A program made the translations under genes and the position numbers. Of a stretch of 64,000 nucleotides of DNA, positions 17,134-26,280 are shown one piece after another. This DNA is from Anaerocolumna sedimenticola (GTDB taxonomy: Bacteria > Bacillota > Clostridia > Lachnospirales > Lachnospiraceae), in the NCBI RefSeq assembly GCF_009931695.1, contig NZ_CP048000.1, forward strand, positions 1,577,001 through 1,641,000. Direction: 5' to 3'. Positions within the stretch are counted from its first letter, which is position 1, and the number at the start of each line of letters is the position of its first letter. The notes beneath the pieces were generated by a model. It worked only from the letters and a program-made list of their open reading frames with translations. It was not told the origin of the DNA and searched no databases.

Positions 17134-18348
17134 TTATTCGTTTGGTCTTGCCTCATGTTTGGAATCTATAAATCTGGCACGTTTAATTGCATCTGTTCCG
17201 AACTTGTTACGGATACTGTCAAGTGCCTTGTCTAACTTTTCTAATTTTTCATTTTTAGCCATATCAAATAAATTCATCTGAGTATAATCTTCTGAACTCA
17301 ATTTCGTAGTCCGGATCCCTAATAGCCGTATTGGAGTACCATCCCAGAATTCCTTTAAAAGTCGGCATGCAGTTTCATGAATGGTGTTGGTAGTGTTGGT
17401 TGGTGACAGTAAGGTAGTCTGATGGGTTTGATGATTAAAATCACAGTCGGTAAGTTCAACCGTGACACAACTGCATTTAACATCACCTGCACGAAGTCTG
17501 GCAGATACGGTTTCACTTAAAGATAATAATACAAGATTTGCAGTTTCATAATCAGTAACGTCCTTGGATAAAGTGGTACTGTTCCCATAACCTTTATTGG
17601 GGGATTCCGTGGATTCAACGGAATCGCTATTTATCCCATGGGCGTATTCATATATTACCTGACCGTGTTTATTTCCTAAGTGTGCTTTTAATATGCGGAT
17701 ATCCGTATGAGCAATATCTCCGATGGTAATCAAACCTAAACCGTGTAATATCTTACTGGTGGAACGGCCTACGAAATACAATTCTTCCAAAGGAAGCGGC
17801 CACATTTTAACAGGTATTTCATTGGTAAATAAAGTATGGACCATATCCGGTTTTTGAAAATCGGATGCCATTTTGGCTAAAAGTTTATTGGATGAGATAC
17901 CGATATTTACGGTAAAACCAAGTTCATTTTTGACCCGGTCTTTTATGCCGTAAGCGGTCTCAATCGGAGAAGAGTTAAGGCAAGCCCCGGTCATGTCAAG
18001 GAATGCTTCATCAATGGAAAAAGGTTCAATATCGGGAGTATACTGGTGTAATAGGTTTAATAAACTCCGGGAATATCTCTCATATAATGTATGGTTTGGC
18101 GGAACCAAAAGAAGGTCCGGACATTTTAGCAAAGCTTGGTGGATTGGTTCTCCGGTCTGGATATTATACTTTTTGGCAGGAGTGGATTTGGCAAGAATAA
18201 TGCCATGCCGTTTTGCAGTATCGCCTCCTACTGCAGAAGGAATGGTCCTTAAATCCAGAACTTCGCCTAGAACTTCTTTTCGGTAAACCGCTTCCCAGCT
18301 TAAAAATGCAGAGTTAACATCAACGTGAAAAATAATTCTTTCCTGCAA
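17134..18348 (-). CDS. dinB: Y-family DNA polymerase IV
   Basis: 404 residues. It is a translesion polymerase. Palm motifs FHVDVNSAF (Asp10) and FSIDEAF (Asp113, Glu114) carry the metal-binding acids, followed by fingers and thumb, the little-finger domain, and a beta-clamp-binding QMNLFD near residue 377. GGAGG lies upstream of the ATG. It stands alone with no lexA or recA nearby. Confidence 0.94.
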   Translation of the reverse strand: MQERIIFHVDVNSAFLSWEAVYRKEVLGEVLDLRTIPSAVGGDTAKRHGIILAKSTPAKKYNIQTGEPIHQALLKCPDLLLVPPNHTLYERYSRSLLNLLHQYTPDIEPFSIDEAFLDMTGACLNSSPIETAYGIKDRVKNELGFTVNIGISSNKLLAKMASDFQKPDMVHTLFTNEIPVKMWPLPLEELYFVGRSTSKILHGLGLITIGDIAHTDIRILKAHLGNKHGQVIYEYAHGINSDSVESTESPNKGYGNSTTLSKDVTDYETANLVLLSLSETVSARLRAGDVKCSCVTVELTDCDFNHQTHQTTLLSPTNTTNTIHETACRLLKEFWDGTPIRLLGIRTTKLSSEDYTQMNLFDMAKNEKLEKLDKALDSIRNKFGTDAIKRARFIDSKHEARPNE

Positions 18349-18767
18349 GGAAAATCCCTCCTTTTAGTTTTTTGTTAATTATAGGTAATTGCGAAACTAT
18401 TTTAGTTTTCTGAATATACCATACAATTAATACGAATTTCATAGCTTCAGTTGCCCGTTGGGCAAGATTCAGCTTCGTATTTAACGATAGCCCCAATTAC
18501 AGTTTAATAAATATAGTTTACAGCAAGGTTTAAAAATAGGCAATATAGAAACAATATACATATGAATGATGTGATTCGTATTCTATACAGTAAGAGAGCA
18601 AAAACAAAAGGGGTTTTAAGAAAGTTTCCGGATTCTACATTGATAAAACTATAACAAAAAAAGCTTTTCGTGATAATTTATATTTCTTTTTCTATAAAAA
18701 TAGGTTATAATAACAAAAAGTTGTGTAACAGCTTATACAATAAAATAGAAGAAGATGGAGGTATATT
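18349..18767. other. Intergenic region before fba, hairpin-rich
   Basis: No gene is supported. A segment at about 18384-18503 is bounded by GTAATTG and CAATTAC. It contains TAGGTAATTGCGAAACT, shared with the region near 2457, and a TTGCCCGTTGGGCAA hairpin. A TATAAT at 18706-18711 is the likely fba -10, but no good -35 is seen. Confidence 0.4.
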
Positions 18768-19631
18768 ATGTTAGTATCAGCAAAAGAGATGCTTAATAAA
18801 GCAAAAGCAGGCCATTATGCATTAGGCCAATTTAATATCAATAATCTTGAATGGACTAAGGCAGTATTATTAACAGCTCAAGAGTTAAATTCACCTGTTA
18901 TTCTTGGTGTATCTGAGGGTGCCGGAAAATATATGTGCGGTTATAAGACAATAGTTGGTATGGTTAACGGAATGTTAGAAGAATTAAAAATAACTGTACC
19001 CGTTGCTTTACATCTTGATCACGGCAGTTATGAAGGCGCATTAAAATGTATCGAAGCTGGTTTCTCATCTGTTATGTTTGACGGTTCCCATTATCCAATT
19101 GATGAAAATATAGCTAAAACTACAGAATTAGTTAAAATATGTGGTGATAAAGGAATATCCATAGAAGCAGAAGTTGGTTCCATTGGCGGAGAAGAAGATG
19201 GTGTTATCGGTGCCGGTGAAGTTGCAGATCCTAAGGAATGTAAAGCAATTGCAGATCTTGGTGTAACAATGCTTGCTGCAGGTATCGGTAATATTCACGG
19301 AAAATATCCTGAAAACTGGGCTGGACTTAGCTTTGAAACCTTAGATGCAATTCAGCAATTAACAGGATCCATGCCTTTAGTTCTTCACGGTGGTACCGGT
19401 ATACCGGAAGATATGATTAAAAAAGCGATTTCCCTTGGTGTTGCCAAGATTAACGTTAATACAGAATGCCAGTTATCCTTTGCTGCGGCTACACGTAAGT
19501 ACATTGAAGAAGGCAAGGATTTAGCCGGTAAAGGTTTTGACCCTCGTAAACTTTTAGCTCCTGGTACGGACGCTATTAAGGCTACAGTAAAAGAAAAGAT
19601 GGAATTATTCGGTTCAGTAGGCAAAGCTTAA
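18768..19631 (+). CDS. fba: Class II fructose-1,6-bisphosphate aldolase
   Basis: 287 residues. It cleaves fructose-1,6-bisphosphate to the triose phosphates in glycolysis. Zinc ligands and catalytic residues are present in HLDHG (82-86), with His177 in GNIHGKYP and His207 in VLHGGTG. NVNTE near the C-terminus binds the phosphate. ATGGAGG precedes the ATG. It is a single gene ending at a strong terminator. The clean codon use suggests high expression. Confidence 0.96.
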   Translation: MLVSAKEMLNKAKAGHYALGQFNINNLEWTKAVLLTAQELNSPVILGVSEGAGKYMCGYKTIVGMVNGMLEELKITVPVALHLDHGSYEGALKCIEAGFSSVMFDGSHYPIDENIAKTTELVKICGDKGISIEAEVGSIGGEEDGVIGAGEVADPKECKAIADLGVTMLAAGIGNIHGKYPENWAGLSFETLDAIQQLTGSMPLVLHGGTGIPEDMIKKAISLGVAKINVNTECQLSFAAATRKYIEEGKDLAGKGFDPRKLLAPGTDAIKATVKEKMELFGSVGKA

Positions 19632-19661
19632 TTTTTGTTTTACGTTGAAATAAATAATAAA

Positions 19662-19708
19662 TTGGGATGTTGTTAAATATTACATTTTACAACATCCCGA
19701 TTTTTTTT
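19662..19708 (+). terminator. Intrinsic terminator of fba
   Basis: GGGATGTTGT (19664-19673) pairs with ACAACATCCC across an AT loop and is followed by eight T residues. Confidence 0.9.
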
Positions 19709-19807
19709 ATTTCCGCGAAAGCAAAGAGAGCATTAGCATGCTTGCTTGCAATAATTCGAACGCGCACGCGCGCGGAAGAAACTCGCAAAACGTGTTTCTT
19801 TCGGTTT
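19707..19807. repeat. Interspersed repeat, copy A
   Basis: About 100 bases beginning TATTTCCGCGAAAGCAAAG and ending with a GGAAGAAAC/GTTTCTTTC hairpin. A second, slightly diverged copy lies at 34668-34771. Both sit directly behind a terminator. Confidence 0.75.
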
Positions 19808-19910
19808 CGGTACCTTTAAAAAACACCTGGCTGTGCAGGAAACGCAATATCATTCGTAAGTTTTACCTAATAAAAGGACTAACTTCAAGCCGATTAATTA
19901 TAATTAAGAT

Positions 19911-21074
19911 TTAAGAATTAACACTCTTTACAACTTTTTTTGATAACCACAAATGAAATAAGAGACCACCCAGGATGCAGAGAAACATACCAAAAGCCAG
20001 AGCGATAGAAAGATTTTCTTTGGCAATTCGGCCAAATACGATGTTGATTACCGTCATCATACTATTTATATACATAGAATTATAGGATAATGCAGTAGCC
20101 CGGTTAGAGGTTGTAATTTCACGGTTTTGCAGTTCGCTGCTTATAGGACTGAATAGATTGAAGGATATTCTAAGTAAAATAATACAGAGAACAGATAATA
20201 ACGGATTTATACTGAATACTAAAATGCAGCAGGATAAGGCACTTACACCGTAAATTAATGTAATAATTCTGTGCTCTCCAAGCCGTCTGCTTAATCTGAC
20301 GGAATATAATCCCAGAAAACCTACTAAATTAATTCCGATATAAATAATTCCCATGTACTGCGGTGATATGCCGCTCCGTAAATACTGTAACTGGCTCAGG
20401 AAAACAGTTATGGTCTGATGGGTTTGTGATAAACAGGCTATAGCTGTCAGCAGCAGTAAGTGCCTTTTATTCGTGATGATTCCCTTAATGAATTGCGGTA
20501 TGGATGCATTTAATTCTTTAGCTGCCCTTTCATGAGAAATTTCTTTTAAACCAAACGATAAAACAGCAGCTAATCCGTAGCTGATTACCGTAAGAAACCC
20601 TGCCAACCGGTAATGATCTCTTATAAAGACCGAATATACGAAAGCGGCAATTACTAATCCCAAAGTTGATAAATTAAAATACATAGTGAATACTTTTTGA
20701 CTTTTTCCTTTTTCACAGGATAGGTATAAAATACTCTCATCACATCCGGAAAGTCCGGCGCATACAAAACCAAGTAATATTCTTTCCAGCAAAAAACCTG
20801 TAAAACCACTGGCCTGCCAAAAAATAATTTTCGAAATGAAATAGAAAGAACAATTAATTACCATTGTTTTTTTATAACCGATTTTATCGGCAGCAATACC
20901 CCATGGAACTTCAAGAAGTATCTGGCATATAAAAGAGATACTTTCAATTACGGCAATTTGTAAAATGTCAATACCTGCTGCTTGCCGGTATAGGGTAGCA
21001 ATAGGTGCATAAAAAATTAACCCTTGAAGCAAAGCTATGGTGTACATAATTCGTATATTCTTTTTACAATACAT
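19911..21074 (-). CDS. Major facilitator superfamily transporter
   Basis: 387 residues with about twelve hydrophobic segments. The loop between helices 2 and 3 reads GIAADKIGYKKT, the MFS signature form, and the central loop near 180-200 is charged. The substrate is unknown. The best guess by general resemblance is a drug or small-metabolite exporter. GGAGG lies nine bases before the ATG. It shares its strand with the nitrilase-family gene but is 250 bases away. Confidence 0.85.
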   Translation of the reverse strand: MYCKKNIRIMYTIALLQGLIFYAPIATLYRQAAGIDILQIAVIESISFICQILLEVPWGIAADKIGYKKTMVINCSFYFISKIIFWQASGFTGFLLERILLGFVCAGLSGCDESILYLSCEKGKSQKVFTMYFNLSTLGLVIAAFVYSVFIRDHYRLAGFLTVISYGLAAVLSFGLKEISHERAAKELNASIPQFIKGIITNKRHLLLLTAIACLSQTHQTITVFLSQLQYLRSGISPQYMGIIYIGINLVGFLGLYSVRLSRRLGEHRIITLIYGVSALSCCILVFSINPLLSVLCIILLRISFNLFSPISSELQNREITTSNRATALSYNSMYINSMMTVINIVFGRIAKENLSIALAFGMFLCILGGLLFHLWLSKKVVKSVNS

Positions 21075-21323
21075 TTACTGTATTCCTCCAAATTTAAGCA
21101 TGATAAAAAGGCCCGACTAAACCGAGCAGAAAAATTAACATTTTATTAAACTTAAATTGGACAATACATAGTTTATAAACTCCTTAAATATTAAATGTAT
21201 CTTTTTTTACTGCAATCCTATACCGAATAAATATTAGAGTAATCCCGTTATAATAATTCGGATACTGAATCGGCTGTTCTTTAAAATAAATCTCTATAGC
21301 TTCAAACAGAAATGGTTATACAG

Positions 21324-22289
21324 TTATCCATATTCTTTATAATTCCGGTGATAATATGGCAAGGAAATACTGTTATAATATTTTTCTCCCTGCGGATTTA
21401 TCGTTTCCCATGCTTTTACGTAGGACTCGGGTAAGTCCGGAATCCAGTACTTATTCATATCTATTTCTGCTTCTTTATTAACAGTTTTACCCCATGTTAG
21501 ATCCGCTGTCACTATACCTTCCCCCTCATGGAAAGTCCGTCTGGAAATCATTTCCCCCTCTGAACTTATTATCTGTGTTGCTCCAACCATTTGACGTGCT
21601 TGCAATTCGGTTTCTATAGGAGTGTTATTCTTTACACCGGAAAACTTATAAGCGGTAACCTTGCCGCAATGATTAGCATGTATAACCGGGATATGTAACA
21701 GTTTTGCAAAATGAACCGGTGTTTCTAAGGCTAATTGCTGATTATAATGCCTTAGTGGTTCTCTTTCAGGAAGTGCATCATCCGGCAGGTCCCACCAACA
21801 GGAACCGGCTAGTATGATATCTGCTTTCCCTGAGAGGTTTCTAACTGTATCATAACGGATCATCTCCCAGCATAATGCAACACCAATTTCACCAATAGGT
21901 GTGTGTAAAATATGATTTGTGTCACCTTTGGTATAATAGCAGTTTTCAAATTGAGTCGGCAGGTCTTTTTTATGTGTAAAAGTATTACCGTCAGGAAACA
22001 CTAATTCAAATAAGTTATAACATTGATACCCATCAAAAGAAAGATATGAGCCTCCGACTATAACATTAAACTGTGAGGAAAGCTGCACCAGAAATTCATG
22101 TGTTTTCTTACCCTGGAGTGCCACATCCGGCATTTTAGGTGAAAAACCAATAGCCGAAGTAAAAAATTCAGGGAGTACAACTAATTCCGCACCATCATTT
22201 ACTGCACAGAGGACTAAGTCACTTACCCTCTTTAGATTGGCACTGACATCAGCAAAAACTGCATCTAATTGAATTGCCGCTACTTTCAT
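21324..22289 (-). CDS. Carbon-nitrogen hydrolase (nitrilase superfamily)
   Basis: 321 residues. The Glu-Lys-Cys triad is visible: Glu41 in VLPEFF, Lys108 in HKKDLPTQ and Cys140 in ALCWEMIRY. It hydrolyses a non-peptide C-N bond of an amide, ureide or nitrile that cannot be named from sequence. AAGGTG lies before the ATG. Immediately upstream are the remains of yjdF, 31 bases away and on the same strand, so both were probably one transcript under the yjdF leader. Confidence 0.88.
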   Translation of the reverse strand: MKVAAIQLDAVFADVSANLKRVSDLVLCAVNDGAELVVLPEFFTSAIGFSPKMPDVALQGKKTHEFLVQLSSQFNVIVGGSYLSFDGYQCYNLFELVFPDGNTFTHKKDLPTQFENCYYTKGDTNHILHTPIGEIGVALCWEMIRYDTVRNLSGKADIILAGSCWWDLPDDALPEREPLRHYNQQLALETPVHFAKLLHIPVIHANHCGKVTAYKFSGVKNNTPIETELQARQMVGATQIISSEGEMISRRTFHEGEGIVTADLTWGKTVNKEAEIDMNKYWIPDLPESYVKAWETINPQGEKYYNSISLPYYHRNYKEYG

Positions 22290-22320
22290 ATTAATACACC
22301 TTGCTTTCGTTAAGGGCAGA

Positions 22321-22547
22321 TCACCTGCCCTTGTGTTTTTCTTTTCTTTTTAACTGTTTAAGAGAAAACTGTCTTTCATTTCTCTCATCTTTTCTTTGGC
22401 GGTACTTAACATTTCGTTCTAATCTTTCGGTTCTGATCCAAATGTAATTTTACATACGGTTAAATAATCACCGGTTCTTCTTTCACAGATACCGATATAA
22501 AAGGGCGCTTCAAAAAATACACTTAAGCTTATCTGTACTTTGTCCAT
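22321..22547 (-). pseudogene. yjdF: yjdF (DUF2992) gene with internal deletion
   Basis: From a good ATG (AAGGAGG upstream) the frame reads MDKVQISLSVFFEAPFYIGI and on to FGSEPKD, the first 42 residues of the YjdF family, then hits TAG. In the next frame the final 32 residues follow directly, including RQFSLKQLKRKEKHKGR and a stop at 22321-22323, the family's usual C-terminus. Family members are about 140 residues, so some 60-65 codons are gone from the middle and the frame is lost. This is a true deletion, not a one-base error. YjdF function is unknown; it is linked to azaaromatic-binding riboswitches. Confidence 0.85.
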
Positions 22548-22551
22548 ATTA

Positions 22552-22660
22552 TTCCTCCTTAAAATAAAATGAACAAAGAACGGACAACCAAGGAGGCAGG
22601 TTACTGATAGCTTATGCTACGTCTGGACTACCAACCAGAGCTGTGTTTTTATCTTTGTAA
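22552..22660 (-). promoter_or_regulatory. Candidate yjdF-type riboswitch leader
   Basis: On the minus strand the transcript begins near 22658 with ACAAAG, which pairs with CTTTGT at about 22572-22577. Inside are a TCTGG/CCAGA hairpin, a TAGC/GCTA hairpin and an unpaired CAGTAACCTGCCTCC stretch. The ribosome-binding site follows about 20 bases after the closing stem. yjdF genes in Firmicutes are commonly preceded by the yjdF-motif riboswitch, which binds azaaromatics. The match here is by position and architecture, not by alignment. Confidence 0.55.
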
Positions 22661-22664
22661 TACA

Positions 22665-22693
22665 ATTATACTAATTATTTTTATAGTAAACAA
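22665..22693 (-). promoter_or_regulatory. Promoter of the yjdF leader
   Basis: On the minus strand TTGTTT (22688-22693), a 17-base spacer and TATAAT (22665-22670). Confidence 0.65.
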
Positions 22694-22879
22694 GAATTAC
22701 TTTATTTCATATATAAAAATTATTATTATTTACCATAAACCTAATGTACAGTTCTGCAATAACAGGGTATATCTCATCCGTTTGGTTATTTTGTTATAGA
22801 AATGGTTACAATTTGATTAAATGATTTCGGTGTAAAAATCTAGTAGACTGTTTTAAGTGATAGGAGTGCATACGTCTTG

Positions 22880-23066
22880 ATTACCAATTTAATATAGCTG
22901 TGCATCAATAGTGCAATATAAATGCAAATACAGTCTTAAATTATGCAAAACGGTGTTGACATGGAAACTGAATTAAAATATAATAGTTATAACTTAAATG
23001 CAAGGTAATGCACGGGTGTGCAAATGAAATATTTGATGGTGCATTATAGTGCATAATATAGAAATT
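22880..23066 (+). promoter_or_regulatory. Promoter of the GH130 gene within a cluster of TGCA-containing sites
   Basis: TTGACA (22956-22961), 17 bases, TATAAT (22979-22984). Around it are at least eight short TGCA cores, several as GTGCA, ATGCA or TGCAC, on both sides of the hexamers. One downstream pair reads GGTGCATTATAGTGCAT. Such clustering suggests cooperative binding of a regulator. The stretch 22694-22880 shows nothing else. Confidence 0.6.
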
Positions 23067-23088
23067 AATATACTAAAGGAGTTTTGAT

Positions 23089-24108
23089 ATGGGAGAGATA
23101 AAAATGTATGCAGAGAATCTGCCGAATATACCATGGCAGGAAAAGCCGGAAAACCAAGTTGGTCCGGTTTGGCGTTATTCTGAAAACCCTATTATAGGAA
23201 GAAATCCTTTAAAAGGAGTGGCCAGAATATTTAATAGTGCGGTAGTACCCTACGAAGGAAAGTTTATTGGAGTATTTCGTGCAGAAACAGGTAATGGTAT
23301 ACCCCATTTATATTTAGGACGTAGCGAAAACGGTATTCACTGGACTTATGATGAAGAAAGAATACCTTTCGTAAATGAAAAAGGGGAACCATTTATGCCC
23401 AGATATGCCTATGATCCCCGTTTGATTAAAGTTGAAGATACTTATTATATTATCTGGTGCACCGACTTTTACGGTGCGGCATTAGGCTTAGCTAAGACAA
23501 AGGATTTTAAGACTTTTACCAGATTGGATAATCCTTTTTTACCTTTTAACAGAAACGGTGTATTATTCCCCAGAAAGATTAACGGCAATTTTACATTGCT
23601 TTCCCGCCCAAGTGACAGCGGACATACTCCTTTCGGTGATATTTTTATCAGTGAAAGTCCTGATTCGATTTATTGGGGAAAACACAGACATGTTATGACA
23701 AAAGGGACTCAGTGGTGGCAGTCATTAAAGATTGGCGGCGGTGCGGCACCAATTGAAACGAGTGAAGGCTGGTTATTATTTTACCATGGTGTAACAGGTA
23801 CCTGTAACGGTTATGTATACAGTATGGGAGCTGCAATTCTCGATATTGATAATCCTTCCATCGTAAAATACCGTTCTGAGAATTTTATACTTACTCCGGA
23901 GGAATGGTATGAGGAGAGAGGCTTTGTAGCAAATGTAGTATTCCCATGTGCAACTCTTCAGGATGCGGCAACCGGAAGAATTGCTATTTATTACGGAGCA
24001 GCCGACAGTTATGTTGGTATGGCTTTTACAACCCTGGAAGAAATCGTAGCATATGTAAAAGAACATCACGCTGAGATCGGGGATGATGCTTCTATTGGAA
24101 TTATTTAA
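23089..24108 (+). CDS. GH130 beta-mannoside phosphorylase
   Basis: 339 residues. GH130 enzymes phosphorolyse beta-mannosides to alpha-mannose-1-phosphate. The probable catalytic acid is Asp109 in YDPRL. Other family blocks are RNP at 38-40, ARIFNSA, the RAETG stretch, WCTDFYGAALGLA and GGAAPIETSEGWLLFYHG. The length fits the mannooligosaccharide phosphorylase or beta-1,2-oligomannan groups rather than the longer mannosylglucose enzymes, but substrate cannot be settled here. AAAGGAG precedes the ATG. The next gene encodes a phosphohexomutase, which suits further use of mannose- or glucose-1-phosphate. Confidence 0.92.
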   Translation: MGEIKMYAENLPNIPWQEKPENQVGPVWRYSENPIIGRNPLKGVARIFNSAVVPYEGKFIGVFRAETGNGIPHLYLGRSENGIHWTYDEERIPFVNEKGEPFMPRYAYDPRLIKVEDTYYIIWCTDFYGAALGLAKTKDFKTFTRLDNPFLPFNRNGVLFPRKINGNFTLLSRPSDSGHTPFGDIFISESPDSIYWGKHRHVMTKGTQWWQSLKIGGGAAPIETSEGWLLFYHGVTGTCNGYVYSMGAAILDIDNPSIVKYRSENFILTPEEWYEERGFVANVVFPCATLQDAATGRIAIYYGAADSYVGMAFTTLEEIVAYVKEHHAEIGDDASIGII

Positions 24109-24135
24109 CCTTACAAGTATGTCCCCGCTTCAAAG
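24108..24135. repeat. Truncated copy of the 30.4-kb hairpin element
   Basis: AACCTTACAAGTATGTCCCC followed by GCTTC matches the first 25 bases of the element at 30371 with one or two changes. The rest of the element is absent. Confidence 0.55.
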
Positions 24136-24403
24136 CAATAAATAAAACTTTAATTGATAGGCACTAAAAGAGATGGAAATATTTTTGATTTTCCGTCTCT
24201 TTTCTAATGTAGAAGAATTAGTTATAAAAGGTATTTTTATAAAGTGTATTTTTATTTTAATTATCCTATTTATCAAATAAATTCGTATCAGATGCAATAA
24301 AATAATACCTGTTATTTCAAAACTGTATTAAAAAATGTATTGCAAGATATCATGAAATTCATTACAATGTAAAATAATAAGAAACATGAAAGGAGAATAC
24401 GTT

Positions 24404-26119
24404 TTGGATTATTTAAAGAAATATAAACAATGGACAACCGATGAGTATTTTGACGAGGCAACAAGAAAAGAATTAAAGGATTTATCAGAAAATGAAACTG
24501 AGATAAAGGATCGTTTTTATAAAGACTTGGAATTTGGTACAGGAGGTCTTCGTGGTGTATTAGGTGCCGGAAGCAACCGAATGAATTTATATACTGTTAG
24601 AAAAGCAACACAGGGTCTTGCAAATTATATTATTAAGCAGGGTGGAACTAAGAAAGGTGTTGCAATCGCTTTTGATTCCAGAAGGATGTCTCCTGAATTT
24701 GCAGCGGATGCAGCCCTTTGCTTAAATGCCAACGGAATTAAAGCTTATGTGTTTGAATCCTTAAGACCAACACCGGAATTATCCTTTACTGTTAGAGAAT
24801 TAGGATGTATAGCCGGAATTGTTATTACTGCCAGCCATAACCCGCCGGAATATAACGGTTACAAAGTATATTGGGAAGATGGCGCCCAGATTACTTATCC
24901 TAAAGATGTTGAAATTATTACAGAGGTTAATGCCATAACAGATTATGCCACTGTTAAAACCATGAATTTAGAAACAGCGAAGGCACAGGGATTATATCTT
25001 GTAATCGGCGCCGAGATTGATGACAAATATATTGAAGAATTAAAAAAATTAGTAGTAAATCCTGTTGCTGCAGAAAACAAGGACATGAAAATCGTCTATA
25101 CCCCTCTTCATGGAACGGGCAACCTTCCTGTCAGAAGAATTTTAAAAGAACTTGGATTTACCAATGTATATGTTGTTCCGGAACAGGAATTACCGGATTC
25201 AAACTTTTCAACAGTAAGTTATCCGAATCCGGAAGACCCGAAAGTATTTACGTTGGCTAAAAAATTAGCGGATGAGGTAGGTGCCGACCTAATTCTTGCA
25301 ACCGACCCGGATGCGGACAGACTTGGTGTACAGGTGCGAAATGAAAAAGGAGAATTTGTGTTATTAACCGGTAATATGTCCGGTGCATTAATTGCCGAGT
25401 ATGTATTTTCCCAGAAAGCGGAACATAATACCCTTCCCTCCAATGCAGCCCTGGTTAAAACAATTGTAACAGGTAATATGGCAGACCAGATAGCTAAATA
25501 TTATGGTGCAACGTTAATTGAAGTCTTAACAGGATTTAAATACATTGGTGAGCAGATTAAACTTTTCGAAGAAACCGGATCACATTCCTATGTATTTGGT
25601 TTTGAAGAAAGCTACGGCTGCTTAATCGGAACACATTCCAGGGATAAGGATGCGGTTGTTGCCGTAATGACTTTATGTGAGGCTGCTGCTTATTATAAAC
25701 AAAAAGGTATCACCCTGTATGAACAGATGAATCGCATTTTAGAGAAATACGGATATTTTAAAGAAGATCTGGTATCTGTAACCTTAAAAGGTATTGAGGG
25801 TATGGAGAAAATTAAAGAAATTATGGGAAGTTACAGAAAGAATCCTCCAACAAAAGCCGGTGACTTTAAAGTGCTTAAATTCAGAGATTACGAAGCAGAT
25901 ATCATAACCGATATTGCTACGGGAACAGTAACTCCGACCGGACTTCCTAAATCAGATGTTTTATATTTTGAATTGGAAGAGGATGCATGGTGTGCGGTAA
26001 GACCATCCGGAACTGAACCGAAGATTAAGTTTTACTTTGGTGTAAAAGGTAACAGTTTAAAAGATGCGGAAGAAAAACTAACAAAATTGGTGCATGACCC
26101 GGTATTCCAGGTGCAATAA
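24404..26119 (+). CDS. Phosphoglucomutase / phosphomannomutase
   Basis: 571 residues of the alpha-D-phosphohexomutase family, interconverting hexose-1- and hexose-6-phosphates. The phosphoserine is Ser144 in TASHNPPEYNGYK, the metal loop is DPDADR near 306, sugar specificity is in GFEESYG, and the phosphate-binding loop is RPSGTEPKIKFY near the end. A TTG start at 24404 is chosen because AAAGGAG lies eight bases upstream; the in-frame ATG at 24386 overlaps that site. This long form usually acts on glucose phosphates in Firmicutes (PgcA-like). Confidence 0.94.
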   Translation: MDYLKKYKQWTTDEYFDEATRKELKDLSENETEIKDRFYKDLEFGTGGLRGVLGAGSNRMNLYTVRKATQGLANYIIKQGGTKKGVAIAFDSRRMSPEFAADAALCLNANGIKAYVFESLRPTPELSFTVRELGCIAGIVITASHNPPEYNGYKVYWEDGAQITYPKDVEIITEVNAITDYATVKTMNLETAKAQGLYLVIGAEIDDKYIEELKKLVVNPVAAENKDMKIVYTPLHGTGNLPVRRILKELGFTNVYVVPEQELPDSNFSTVSYPNPEDPKVFTLAKKLADEVGADLILATDPDADRLGVQVRNEKGEFVLLTGNMSGALIAEYVFSQKAEHNTLPSNAALVKTIVTGNMADQIAKYYGATLIEVLTGFKYIGEQIKLFEETGSHSYVFGFEESYGCLIGTHSRDKDAVVAVMTLCEAAAYYKQKGITLYEQMNRILEKYGYFKEDLVSVTLKGIEGMEKIKEIMGSYRKNPPTKAGDFKVLKFRDYEADIITDIATGTVTPTGLPKSDVLYFELEEDAWCAVRPSGTEPKIKFYFGVKGNSLKDAEEKLTKLVHDPVFQVQ

Positions 26120-26133
26120 AAAAAATTATAATA

Positions 26134-26182
26134 TTTCAGGGCTGCTGTTAGATTTAAATCATTTAACAGAAGCCCTGAATTT
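26134..26182 (+). terminator. Terminator of the phosphohexomutase gene
   Basis: TTCAGGGCT and CTGTTA pair with TAACAG and AGCCCTGAA around an AT loop. The T run is short (TTTATTATA). Confidence 0.7.
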
Positions 26183-26280
26183 ATTATAGGATATAACCTC
26201 TTTTAATAATACCGATACCAGTATAACTTAACCTATTGTATAGAGACTAATTAAAATAATATAAGTTAGCTATAGATTTA

